In this document: positions 1 through 6,979 of the stretch, piece by piece
How positions within the stretch are numbered: position 1 is the first letter of the stretch
Layout: each line of letters starts with the position of its first letter
Translations under genes and position numbers: made by a program
Assembly (NCBI GenBank): GCA_944389965.1
Contig: CALXOI010000012.1
Span: 1 to 32,744, forward strand
Reading direction: 5' to 3'
Source of the DNA: an uncultured Treponema sp.
GTDB lineage: Bacteria > Spirochaetota > Spirochaetia > Treponematales > Treponemataceae
Length of the DNA: 32,744 bases
Notes under the pieces: generated by a model
Database searches by the model: none
Seen by the model: only the letters and a program-made list of their open reading frames with translations
What the model was told of the DNA's origin: nothing

Positions 1-123
1 GGTATGCAGAAGCTGATGGATTATCATTGGCCGGGAAATATCCGGGAATTAAAAAACTGTCTGTTGCGTGCTCGGATTCTTTCCGGACAGGAAGTTATTC
101 AGGACAAATATATTCTGTTTTAG
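1..123 (+). CDS. sigma-54-dependent transcriptional regulator, C-terminal fragment
   Basis: Reading frame 1 is open from the left edge to a TAG at 121-123 and gives 40 residues, so the 5' part of the gene lies outside the window. It contains [10 protein letters not shown], the hallmark of the sensor II end of the AAA+ domain of bacterial enhancer-binding proteins (NtrC family) that activate sigma-54 RNA polymerase. Only about 25 residues follow this motif before the stop. If there is a C-terminal DNA-binding helix-turn-helix, as most family members have, it must be very short or absent. The last 29 bases overlap the 3' end of the convergent trmJ gene. The target genes and any N-terminal receiver or sensor domain cannot be seen. 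Confidence 0.8.
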   Translation, partial: GMQKLMDYHWPGNIRELKNCLLRARILSGQEVIQDKYILF

Positions 124-832
124 CTGCGGCTTTTCCTGCCAGACCCGCTGCTTTTGTGAATATCTTTTCTATGTATTGACATTCCCCTTCTGACAGTGCT
201 GCCCGGGAAAATACAGCCCTCCAAAACTGTTCCATTTCAGGTCTGCCGGTAACTGAAAAAAAACCTATTTTTTTCAGATTATCTGTTACTGATGTGACAG
301 TTTCATCAATCCGTGACAATGATACAGGTGTATATCCGGGTGATCGGAGTGTCGATTTCCGGTAAAGAGTATAGCAGATAATTTGTACTGCATGGGAAAG
401 ATTTAACGATGCAAATGTCGGTGAGGATGGAATGGTGACACCGAGTGTACACTCATTCAGTTCCTCATCTGTTAGACCTGTCCGTTCGTTTCCAAATACT
501 ATGGCACCTCCGGGAACAGCCGCTGTATGTTGAGCCAATTCTTCTGGTAAAAGAAGTTTATCTTTGCGTTTTTTTCCTGCCCGGCGGGTTGTACCGGCTG
601 CAAAAGAGCAATCTGCTGTTGCTGCGGTAATAGTGTCAAAAAAAGATGCCTGTTCCCATATATACGCTGCATGGATTGCAAGTATCCGGACTTTTTCATC
701 ATCATAATCCTGCCGCCGTCCGACAATACGCAGCCGGGTAATTCCTGAATTTGCCATGGCTCTGCATACAGCACCTATATTGCGGCTTTCTTCCGGCCTG
801 CATAATACAATACAAATTTTTGATAAATCCAT
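95..832 (-). CDS. trmJ: tRNA (cytidine/uridine-2'-O-)-methyltransferase TrmJ-like (SPOUT/TrmH family)
   Basis: This 245-residue SPOUT-fold RNA 2'-O-methyltransferase is of the TrmJ group, which methylates position 32 of the tRNA anticodon loop using SAM. The family motifs are in order: [19 protein letters not shown] near the N-terminus, [18 protein letters not shown] in the middle, and [15 protein letters not shown], which forms part of the knotted SAM site. Length fits the family (about 240-260). I chose the ATG at 832 (MDLSKI) because the domain begins there. A longer frame reaches 973 but would run through the divergent neighbour. No Shine-Dalgarno precedes the start. Instead TATAGT lies six bases upstream, which suggests a leaderless message. 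The 3' end overlaps the convergent regulator gene by 29 bases. LasT-like or other TrmH-group enzymes are alternatives. Confidence 0.85.
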   Translation of the reverse strand: MDLSKICIVLCRPEESRNIGAVCRAMANSGITRLRIVGRRQDYDDEKVRILAIHAAYIWEQASFFDTITAATADCSFAAGTTRRAGKKRKDKLLLPEELAQHTAAVPGGAIVFGNERTGLTDEELNECTLGVTIPSSPTFASLNLSHAVQIICYTLYRKSTLRSPGYTPVSLSRIDETVTSVTDNLKKIGFFSVTGRPEMEQFWRAVFSRAALSEGECQYIEKIFTKAAGLAGKAAAKTEYICPE

Positions 833-878
833 ACCGGTACTATACGTTTTTTTTATATTTTGCGCTACAATATTTAGT
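833..878. promoter_or_regulatory. divergent promoters of trmJ and the SDR gene, both apparently leaderless
   Basis: The 46-base divergent gap holds a -10-like TATAGT on the minus strand (complement of 839-844), six bases before the trmJ ATG. On the plus strand TACAAT (866-871) lies seven bases before the SDR ATG. Transcription should start at or next to the A of each start codon. Neither start has a Shine-Dalgarno sequence, and the -35 matches are poor. Confidence 0.5.
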
Positions 879-1613
879 ATGGATAGGCTTACGGGAAAAA
901 AAGCAGTGGTTGTCGGTGGCTCCGGTGGAATTGGAGCATCCGTCTCCCGGATGTTGTTGCAAGAGGGTGCCAATGTGGTGGTACACGGAGGACACTCTTT
1001 AGAAAAACTGCATCAGCTGGAATGTAGAGAAGATTGGAGCGGTCAGATTACTTCCGTACTGCAGGAAATAACTGTTGAAAATTTTTCCAGGTTGCCAGAA
1101 ACAGCTCTTTTTAAAGAAATAAGACATTGTAGTGTTTTATGTATTTTCTTTGGTCCGTTTATGCAGGTGTCACTGGAAGAAATGACTGTGACAGATTGGA
1201 TGGCACAATCGCTTTTAAATTATGCATTACCCGGGGTATGTATATCTGCCGCGCTTCCATATATGCGGCAACAGCACTGGGGCCGGATTATTCTTGCCGG
1301 AGGAACCAGAACGCACCAGATAAATGGTTTTTTTACAAATGCGGCTTATGCGGGGGCAAAAACCGGTACATCCAGTTTGGTAAAATCTGTTGCAGCTGCA
1401 TATGGAACAGGGGGAATTACCTGTAATGGAATTTGTCCCGGCTTTACTGATACAGAGTATCAGTCTGCGGAAACAAAGCGTTCATTGGCACATAAAATGC
1501 CGTCCGGTACGCTTATCCGTCCTGAAACCATTGCTGATGCTGTCCGGATGTTGTTATTATCACCGGATTTTAATGGTGTTCTGTTGAATGTTGACGGAGG
1601 CTGGCAGCCGTAA
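879..1613 (+). CDS. short-chain dehydrogenase/reductase (SDR, FabG-like)
   Basis: This 244-residue NAD(P)-dependent SDR oxidoreductase has the nucleotide-binding glycine motif GGSGGIG at residues 13-19, the catalytic YxxxK as YAGAK (after NAA), and the C-terminal NVDGGW typical of FabG-like enzymes. The usual serine about 13 residues before the tyrosine is missing. The segment reads LAGGTRTHQINGFF, so a threonine may substitute. The usual NNAG motif reads CIFFGPF. These changes make the substrate uncertain and argue against calling it fabG. Start: a longer frame begins at 756, but the Rossmann fold begins at the ATG at 879. No Shine-Dalgarno is present, and TACAAT lies seven bases upstream. 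It is divergent from trmJ and has no co-transcribed partner that would hint at a pathway. Confidence 0.8.
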   Translation: MDRLTGKKAVVVGGSGGIGASVSRMLLQEGANVVVHGGHSLEKLHQLECREDWSGQITSVLQEITVENFSRLPETALFKEIRHCSVLCIFFGPFMQVSLEEMTVTDWMAQSLLNYALPGVCISAALPYMRQQHWGRIILAGGTRTHQINGFFTNAAYAGAKTGTSSLVKSVAAAYGTGGITCNGICPGFTDTEYQSAETKRSLAHKMPSGTLIRPETIADAVRMLLLSPDFNGVLLNVDGGWQP

Positions 1614-1637
1614 TCTGCCCGGGTGGAATCAAATCAT

Positions 1638-1666
1638 TTGACAGAGATAGAAAATAAGTATATTAT
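1638..1666 (+). promoter_or_regulatory. sigma-70-type promoter of the STAS/zinc-ribbon gene
   Basis: A consensus -35 TTGACA (1638-1643), a 17-base spacer and -10 TATTAT (1661-1666) predict a start near 1673 and a leader of about 80 bases before the ATG at 1753. It is among the best promoter matches in the window. Confidence 0.8.
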
Positions 1667-1677
1667 TATATATATAT

Positions 1678-1702
1678 AGTAAATATTTTCGCTATATTTA
1701 CT
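1678..1702 (+). other. inverted repeat in the 5' leader of the STAS gene
   Basis: AGTAAATA (1678-1685) and TATTTACT (1695-1702) are perfect complements around a nine-base loop just after the predicted transcription start. It could be an operator or a weak 5' mRNA hairpin. Confidence 0.45.
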
Positions 1703-1752
1703 TTGTTGTGCCGGAACCCGGATTTGTTTGTGGATATAAATAGGAAATGCGT

Positions 1753-2301
1753 ATGAACAACAATGAAATTATACAAGACTTTGATGCGGAAGTAGATACA
1801 AGTTTAAAAATTTCTTTACAAGAAAACGGGCTGATTCCTCAGGGAATTATAATTTCGTTGAATGGTTATATGGATATTTACAATACATCTTTTTTCCAGA
1901 ATCAGATAAAAAAAGTTATAGCTGCCGGATATATAAATATTGTTTTTAATTGTACCGGTTTAAATTATGTTTCTTCTACTGGAATCGGAGCTTTTTCATT
2001 ATTTTTGAAATTGGTGAAGGCACAGGCAGGAGATATTGTTTTATTTGGGTTAAATCACAAAGTTGAAGAAATCATGACACTTTTAGGTTTTACACAGATT
2101 TTTAAAATTGTGAACACCGAGGATGAAGCTGTCTTGTATTTCAAGCAGGAGGAAGCACCTGCCGAGAGCGTTTTTCCAAAAGTATTTGCATGTCCGGTGT
2201 GCTCAAAGAGGTTAAAGGCAGGGAACGCCGGTCGTTTCCGTTGTTCTGAATGTAAAGCTATTCTGGCTGTTGATGTTCAGGGAAATATCCTTTTAGGCTA
2301 A
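1753..2301 (+). CDS. STAS-domain anti-sigma-factor antagonist-like protein with C-terminal zinc ribbon
   Basis: This 182-residue protein has two parts. Residues about 18-130 form a STAS domain of the SpoIIAA/RsbV type: GYMDIYNT leads into the conserved NYVSSTGIGAF, where Ser74 or Ser75 is the expected phosphorylation site. Residues 147-167 add a four-cysteine zinc ribbon (CPVC at 147-150, CSEC at 164-167) joined by an acidic linker. STAS antagonists normally release a sigma or effector protein from an anti-sigma kinase when dephosphorylated. A membrane SpoIIE phosphatase at 17628-19451 could be the activating enzyme, but no RsbW kinase is visible here. Start: ATG 1753 is preferred over 1747 because AGGA (1742-1745) is correctly spaced only for 1753. 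The gene has its own promoter and terminator, so it is monocistronic. Confidence 0.8.
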   Translation: MNNNEIIQDFDAEVDTSLKISLQENGLIPQGIIISLNGYMDIYNTSFFQNQIKKVIAAGYINIVFNCTGLNYVSSTGIGAFSLFLKLVKAQAGDIVLFGLNHKVEEIMTLLGFTQIFKIVNTEDEAVLYFKQEEAPAESVFPKVFACPVCSKRLKAGNAGRFRCSECKAILAVDVQGNILLG

Positions 2302-2309
2302 CTATCTTT

Positions 2310-2522
2310 TGTGGATAAGTTGTGCAAAAAATTATATATAAAACAACCCCTCGGAAACAGCCGGGGGGTTCTTTTTTATAAAATTTGAGTAATTAATAAT
2401 CGTGATATATAATTATTTATAATATAATAAATTAACACAAGGTAGCGTTTGTTTTTTATATGTGTGGTTTATTTTATTATGTTGTATGCATATATACCCT
2501 TTGGTGGATAAATTGTGGATAT
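2310..2522 (+). other. cluster of DnaA-box-like 9-mers around an AT-rich segment
   Basis: The gap 2302-2605 holds no gene. It has one perfect DnaA box (TGTGGATAA, 2310-2318, complement of TTATCCACA) and two one-mismatch boxes (GGTGGATAA 2503-2511, TGTGGATAT 2514-2522), all in the same orientation. A fourth box, TGTGGATAT, lies at 1729-1737 just before the STAS gene. Between the boxes, 2378-2450 is almost pure A and T, as in an unwinding element. This could be an origin element, a DnaA-titration or DnaA-regulated site, or chance in AT-rich DNA. No dnaA or dnaN is nearby. Confidence 0.35.
2345..2377 (+). terminator. rho-independent terminator of the STAS gene
   Basis: A 10-bp GC-rich stem (AACCCCTCGG / CCGGGGGGTT, one G-T pair) with a six-base loop is followed by CTTTTTT. 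It lies 44 bases after the STAS stop codon. Confidence 0.93.
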
Positions 2523-2605
2523 CATAGGATAAACTTGTGAATATTATGGTAAAAAAATCGGAATAAACGCAGTGTGTTCTGTTGTCTTTGGTGCAGGTTC
2601 ATGAT

Positions 2606-3547
2606 ATGCTGTTAACAATGAAAACATTTGTTTCTCTTGCCGGTATTTTTCTATTTGTTTGCCTTATTGGTGCATGTATTGGAACCTGTGGTTGTATGTT
2701 ATTTGTGCAGGCGACACATCTGGTTGCCGGATATACATCTTCCGTATCTTTCAGTAAGTTATTTTTACCGTGTTTGTTTTTTTCCGTATCTATTTCTGCT
2801 GTCGTTTCCTGTATTTTTATGATTACATATACAATTCGCCATCCGCAACATGGGATAGCACGTTTTATTTCTTTTACTGTTTTGATGGGACTCATTTGGA
2901 TGGTTATTCTTCCGGTGTGTTTATATGTTGCAGATGTATATATGCCGGATACCGCATCCCGGATCCTGCAGCCTCCCAGCAAGAATTATTTCAGACCTGA
3001 TGGGGATGGTATTTATTTTTATTCCAAAATAGAAAACGTTTCGAAAACAGGAACAGGTTTATACATAGACTTGACAGGATTTACCGGAGTTCCCGGCGGA
3101 GTAATTCCCATAGAAAATGCCCCGTTAAATCTTGAAAGTGCTCTTCCTTTTTCTGATGTTCTTATCCGTGATTCCTTAAAGATTCCTTCTTTTCTGGAAA
3201 AGATATTGCAGTTTGTGGTGGATTCTATAAAATTAGCGACAGCAGCAGTACACAGTGGCTGGCGGTTTTGGTTGCCATGGCTTTCTGCCGGTTTTGCGTT
3301 TTGGTCTTTGCTGGGGGTACGAAGGATTTCCCGCTGGCGTTTGCTGAATTGTTTTTTTGTGATAATGTTTTTTACCGGTATCTGCATTATTAATTCTTTT
3401 TATCTCGCAGGATGGGACGGACAGGTTTTTCATGCAATGACTATTCCCGTTTGGGCAATGAACTGTATCATTGGAACTGTTACGGGTATTATTGGAATAT
3501 TGCTGGCAATATTCCGGCAGGATCCGAATGTGGAGCATATAGAATGA
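2606..3547 (+). CDS. polytopic inner-membrane protein, LptF/LptG-like topology (first of a pair)
   Basis: This 313-residue protein of no family I can name with certainty has three hydrophobic segments at the N-terminus (starting VSLAGIFLFV, then around KLFLPCLFFS and MGLIWMVILP). A polar loop of about 90 residues rich in beta-prone stretches (GIYFYSKI, GLYIDLTGF) follows, and then three more hydrophobic segments. This 3+3 arrangement around one extracytoplasmic domain is that of LptF/LptG (YjgP/YjgQ), the permease partners that extract lipid for export to the outer membrane. The downstream gene overlaps by ATGA and has the same layout, which again resembles lptF-lptG. The start is uncertain: TTG 2582, ATG 2606 or ATG 2618 are possible, and 2606 has a weak AGG eight bases upstream. 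The LptFG assignment rests on topology and pairing, not on conserved residues in this partner. Confidence 0.55.
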   Translation: MLLTMKTFVSLAGIFLFVCLIGACIGTCGCMLFVQATHLVAGYTSSVSFSKLFLPCLFFSVSISAVVSCIFMITYTIRHPQHGIARFISFTVLMGLIWMVILPVCLYVADVYMPDTASRILQPPSKNYFRPDGDGIYFYSKIENVSKTGTGLYIDLTGFTGVPGGVIPIENAPLNLESALPFSDVLIRDSLKIPSFLEKILQFVVDSIKLATAAVHSGWRFWLPWLSAGFAFWSLLGVRRISRWRLLNCFFVIMFFTGICIINSFYLAGWDGQVFHAMTIPVWAMNCIIGTVTGIIGILLAIFRQDPNVEHIE

Positions 3548-5355
3548 AACGACTGGTTTTACTGTCATTTCTGTACAGCCTTTGTGTGCTGTTGTTTTCA
3601 GGTCTTATCGCTTTTTTTTATCACCGGGTTCCGTCGTTGCTTTTGGGTTCGGTGAGAATGTACCGTCTTGCAGACACTTTCCTTCTGTTTTTTAAAATAT
3701 TACCATCAGTGTTGCTGGCAACATATCTTGTGAGTTATTCCGTGATGTTTAAAACTGAACGTCATGTATTGATTCGTTTTTCACCGGTATTATTTGTTTT
3801 TTTTAAAAAAGTCATTCTTGCAGCACTTGGTGGAACTATTATTGTGTTTCTTGTTGCAGAGATTGCAGTACCTGCCGTGACCCGGTACATGGATGAGCAG
3901 AAACAGGCTCCGGCATTATATGCTCAATATATTGCATCTGCACAAAAGTATCTTGAAGAAGAATCTTATTCTGTTGCATATCAATATGCTGTTGCTGCAG
4001 AAGAAATATACCCCGGATCAACGGATGCAATATATTTGAAAGAAACAGCTGAAGTTCATTTTGGTCCCCAACCGCAGGGTCTTTCTGCGGATTCTTCCGC
4101 TGCTTCAATTCCTGTTCCGGAAGATTCAGATATTATTTTTAGTGATAATGCCTCATCATATGAATTGCTGCAACGCGCCCAAGTCTTGTATCAGCAGGAA
4201 AATTGGATAGATGCCCACTATTATTCCTGCCTTGCTCAAGTGGCAGCAGTTCCGGGAAGTGCAAATGAAACGGACGCGAAAATTCTTGCTGCAGATGCTT
4301 GGAACCAACTGGAAAATATACGGTATTTTTCTGATCCAGAGGCAGAGTCTTTGTTTTACCGGAAAAAAACGGCATACCAACATTTAATGTCAGGGGATAT
4401 TTTCAGTGCATATTATGCTTTTCGGGAACTTGCAGATGAATATCCTTCTGACCCTGATGTTGTCCGGTATTTTTCTATTGCTGCCCATGAGATGGAACAG
4501 CAATATTTCTTTTTTGATGAAATTCCTGGCTCAGAAATCATAGAAGATTTTTCAAATACTTGTTTCCGTGTTTCCCGGGCCGACGGAAAATACTATGTTG
4601 TATATATACGAGGTGCTGCTGCGGTACATAATACGGGTCGCATGATACAGTATCTGCGTGATGTTACTGTATACCAGTATTCACGGATAGGAACATTTGA
4701 GCAGTCTTTATATGTTCCGTATGCAAAAGTTCTTGCGCAGCCGGTATCGTCTTTGGATAGTCAAACCCGCAATGAATTGGGTGTCACTGGCAGGAATGCC
4801 GCCGTACCGGTTTTGATGTTGGAATCAGCTGACCGGATGAATCCGGAGCCGGCATCCCGTCCTGAATATGTATTTTCAGAAGAATCTGCTGTGGCGGGGG
4901 AAATTTCCAATGTTTTGTTACTTCCGATGCCATTCAGTGATTTTGTGCTGTTGCAGGATGTATCTTACAATCCAGATGATATGACACTGTTCGATTTACT
5001 GATGTTTGCAGGTAAAGCCTCTGAATATGGATATGCTGCCGAGGTATATACGCAGGCGTTGTGCTCACGCATCTGTTATCCGCTTATTTATATTTCATTG
5101 TTTATTTTTATGGCAATTATCGGTTGGAATTACCGGTTGCTTCCTGGAGTTAGTTTCCGGTTAAGCTGGGTATTGATATTACCGGTTTTGACGGTTGTTA
5201 TGTATGGGTTGATTCAAATATTCCGATATATCGGGCAGTTGTTGAATTATGGAATAATAGAAATTTTCGGAGTGGCAACTGTACCGGTTATTATTGTATG
5301 TTCGGTACTATTGATGGTAATTGTTTCTATTCTTTTTGTTTCAAGAAAGAGTTAA
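3544..5355 (+). CDS. LptF/LptG-like permease with a TPR-like periplasmic insert
   Basis: This 603-residue inner-membrane protein has three N-terminal hydrophobic segments (residues about 4-25, 40-64, 79-110), about 400 extracytoplasmic residues, and three C-terminal hydrophobic segments. The stretch just before the last three helices (MTLFDLLMFAGKASEYGY, then a basic residue and CYPLIYISL) resembles the LptF/LptG signature in which a helix leads into the C-terminal membrane bundle. The preceding GRMIQYLRDVTVYQY also fits YjgP/YjgQ proteins. Unusually, residues about 120-320 hold three helical-hairpin repeats of TPR type (around AYQYAVAAEEIYPGS, AHYYSCLAQVAAVPGS and AYYAFRELADEYPSD). The start at 3544 overlaps the upstream stop (ATGA) and has GGAG eight bases before it, so the two genes are translationally coupled. 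The function as a lipid-export permease is inferred. Confidence 0.55.
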   Translation: MKRLVLLSFLYSLCVLLFSGLIAFFYHRVPSLLLGSVRMYRLADTFLLFFKILPSVLLATYLVSYSVMFKTERHVLIRFSPVLFVFFKKVILAALGGTIIVFLVAEIAVPAVTRYMDEQKQAPALYAQYIASAQKYLEEESYSVAYQYAVAAEEIYPGSTDAIYLKETAEVHFGPQPQGLSADSSAASIPVPEDSDIIFSDNASSYELLQRAQVLYQQENWIDAHYYSCLAQVAAVPGSANETDAKILAADAWNQLENIRYFSDPEAESLFYRKKTAYQHLMSGDIFSAYYAFRELADEYPSDPDVVRYFSIAAHEMEQQYFFFDEIPGSEIIEDFSNTCFRVSRADGKYYVVYIRGAAAVHNTGRMIQYLRDVTVYQYSRIGTFEQSLYVPYAKVLAQPVSSLDSQTRNELGVTGRNAAVPVLMLESADRMNPEPASRPEYVFSEESAVAGEISNVLLLPMPFSDFVLLQDVSYNPDDMTLFDLLMFAGKASEYGYAAEVYTQALCSRICYPLIYISLFIFMAIIGWNYRLLPGVSFRLSWVLILPVLTVVMYGLIQIFRYIGQLLNYGIIEIFGVATVPVIIVCSVLLMVIVSILFVSRKS

Positions 5356-5358
5356 GTC

Positions 5359-5409
5359 TCCTGTACCGGTTGGATTTGGCGTTTGTCACCATACTGCTCC
5401 GGTACAGGA
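5359..5409. terminator. perfect 11-bp inverted repeat between convergent genes
   Basis: TCCTGTACCGG (5359-5369) and CCGGTACAGGA (5399-5409) are perfect complements with a 29-base loop. They fill the gap between the end of the LptFG-like operon (5355) and the murA stop (5423). There is no T-run on either side, so this may be a bidirectional transcription barrier or mRNA 3'-end stabiliser rather than a classical terminator. Confidence 0.4.
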
Positions 5410-5422
5410 TTGACTGGTGTTG

Positions 5423-6718
5423 TCAGCTGCAACAATCTGTTTTTTCAATGTGTGCACCCAAGGACTTTAACCGGTCTGTCAAATGTTCATAGCCCCGTTC
5501 TACTTGATAAACGTTGCTGATGACACTTTCTCCCCGGGCTGCCATTGCCGCGATAACCATTGCCATTCCAGCCCTGACATCGGGTGATACCAGATGGTCG
5601 CCATGTAGGGTGCATGCTCCGGATACTACGGCCCGGTGAGGGTCACAAAGTGTGATTCTAGCCCCCATATTTATCAGTTTGTCTACAAAAAACATTCTAG
5701 ATTCAAACATTTTTTCATGTATCAGAACGGTACCGTCCACTTGTGTTGCCACTACAGTCATAATACTTGTTAAATCCGGTGGAAACCCCGGCCACGGTGC
5801 ATCATCAATTTTGGGAATCATTCCGCCCAAATCAGTATTCACCTGCATTGATTGTGTTCCGGGGACAGTCAATGTATCTTCTTCAATATGCCAAGTGATT
5901 CCCAGTTTTCCGAATGCCAGTTTGATTGGCCGCATATCCCGGGGGGCGACACCTTTAATAGAAATACAGCCTCGGGTTGCCGCTGCAAGTCCAATAAATG
6001 AACCGATTTCCATGTAATCAGGCCCGATACGGTATGTACATCCGTGAAGTTCCGGTACTCCGTCTATTTCAAGAATGTTACTGCCAATTCCGGTAATTTG
6101 TGCTCCCATCGCATTCAGCATTTTGCACAAGTCCTGAACATGGGGTTCGCTGGCTGCATTTGTAATGATTGTGTGACCTTCTGCCAGTACAGCTGCCATG
6201 ACGGCATTTTCCGTCGCGGTGACTGATGTTTCATCAAGAAAAATATCTGCACCGACCAGTTTGTTTGCGCTGAATGAAAATTGACCGTTTACCGCAACCC
6301 GTGCGCCCAGTTCTGTTAAAGCAAGAAAGTGGGTGTCCAGCCGCCGGCGCCCGATAACATCACCTCCGGGAGGTGGCAGAAATGCTTTACCGGTACGGGC
6401 AACCAATGGTCCTGCAAAGAGGATTGATGCCCGGAGTTTTTTTGAGAGTTCTTGTGGTATTTCAGGATGCAGATTTCCTGCTGCATGAATTTTCCAGCTG
6501 TTTTCACCGTTTTTTTCAACAGAAACACCTAAAGATTCCAATATCTGCATCATTACACCGGTATCTTTTATATTGGGGATGTTTTCCAGAATAACCGGCT
6601 CTGATGTGAGTAGTGCCGCTGCAATGCAGGGTAACGCCGCATTTTTATTTCCGCTGGCTGTGATAGTTCCTTTTATAGGGAAGCCGCCTTCAATGCGGTA
6701 ATTATAATTGTTGTTCAT
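5423..6718 (-). CDS. murA: UDP-N-acetylglucosamine 1-carboxyvinyltransferase (Asp-type MurA)
   Basis: This 431-residue enzyme transfers enolpyruvate from PEP to UDP-GlcNAc, the first committed step of peptidoglycan synthesis, in the cytosol. The substrate-binding SGNKNAALP (Lys25, Asn26) matches the family, and GPLVARTGKA precedes the active-site loop. In that loop the catalytic Cys of most MurA proteins (GGCTIG) is Asp120 (PGGDVIG). Asp-type MurA enzymes are known from mycobacteria and chlamydiae, and I recall the same in Borrelia. They are catalytically active but not inactivated by fosfomycin. The start at 6718 is chosen for GGAGG five bases upstream; a longer frame to 6742 lacks that. It overlaps the upstream TSCPD gene by 17 bases and ends the long minus-strand gene run. 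Confidence 0.95.
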   Translation of the reverse strand: MNNNYNYRIEGGFPIKGTITASGNKNAALPCIAAALLTSEPVILENIPNIKDTGVMMQILESLGVSVEKNGENSWKIHAAGNLHPEIPQELSKKLRASILFAGPLVARTGKAFLPPPGGDVIGRRRLDTHFLALTELGARVAVNGQFSFSANKLVGADIFLDETSVTATENAVMAAVLAEGHTIITNAASEPHVQDLCKMLNAMGAQITGIGSNILEIDGVPELHGCTYRIGPDYMEIGSFIGLAAATRGCISIKGVAPRDMRPIKLAFGKLGITWHIEEDTLTVPGTQSMQVNTDLGGMIPKIDDAPWPGFPPDLTSIMTVVATQVDGTVLIHEKMFESRMFFVDKLINMGARITLCDPHRAVVSGACTLHGDHLVSPDVRAGMAMVIAAMAARGESVISNVYQVERGYEHLTDRLKSLGAHIEKTDCCS

Positions 6719-6953
6719 AGTATTCCTCCAAGGCTGCTGCAAACTGATCCGGGCAGCTTGTCGGTTTTATTCCGCACCGGATTCCCTTCAGCCGGGAGAT
6801 TACTTCTGCAGGAATCATCCCTTCCACCAGTTTACTGATGCCCTGCAGATTTCCGTTGCAGCCTCCCTGAAATGCAACGTTGGTAATTTTTCCATCTACA
6901 ATATCAAATACAATTTTACGGGAACAGACTCCCCGGGGTGTAAATTCTTTCAT
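6702..6953 (-). CDS. TSCPD-domain protein (TIGR03905 family)
   Basis: This 83-residue protein begins MKEFTPRGVCSRKIVFDI, has GGCNGNLQGISKLVEG in the middle and ends with GIKPTSCPDQFAAAL, the TSCPD signature that names the family. The same cysteine-containing domain occurs at the C-terminus of class II ribonucleotide reductases. Stand-alone members like this are common in anaerobes, with no firmly established role. The four conserved cysteines (in GVCSR, GGCNG, IRCGI and TSCPD) suggest metal binding. The start has CAGGAG six bases upstream. It lies 26 bases after pepT and overlaps murA by 17 bases, so it is probably in the same transcript. Confidence 0.85.
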   Translation of the reverse strand: MKEFTPRGVCSRKIVFDIVDGKITNVAFQGGCNGNLQGISKLVEGMIPAEVISRLKGIRCGIKPTSCPDQFAAALEEYYEQQL

Positions 6954-6979
6954 TATATACTCCTGATGACAAAGCTATG

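Noticed and set aside
756-878. Longer N-terminus for the SDR gene
   Set aside because: It would extend into trmJ on the opposite strand, and the Rossmann fold starts at ATG 879.
3412-3543. Longer N-terminus for the TPR-containing membrane protein
   Set aside because: It lies within the upstream gene; ATG 3544 has a Shine-Dalgarno and the coupled ATGA overlap.
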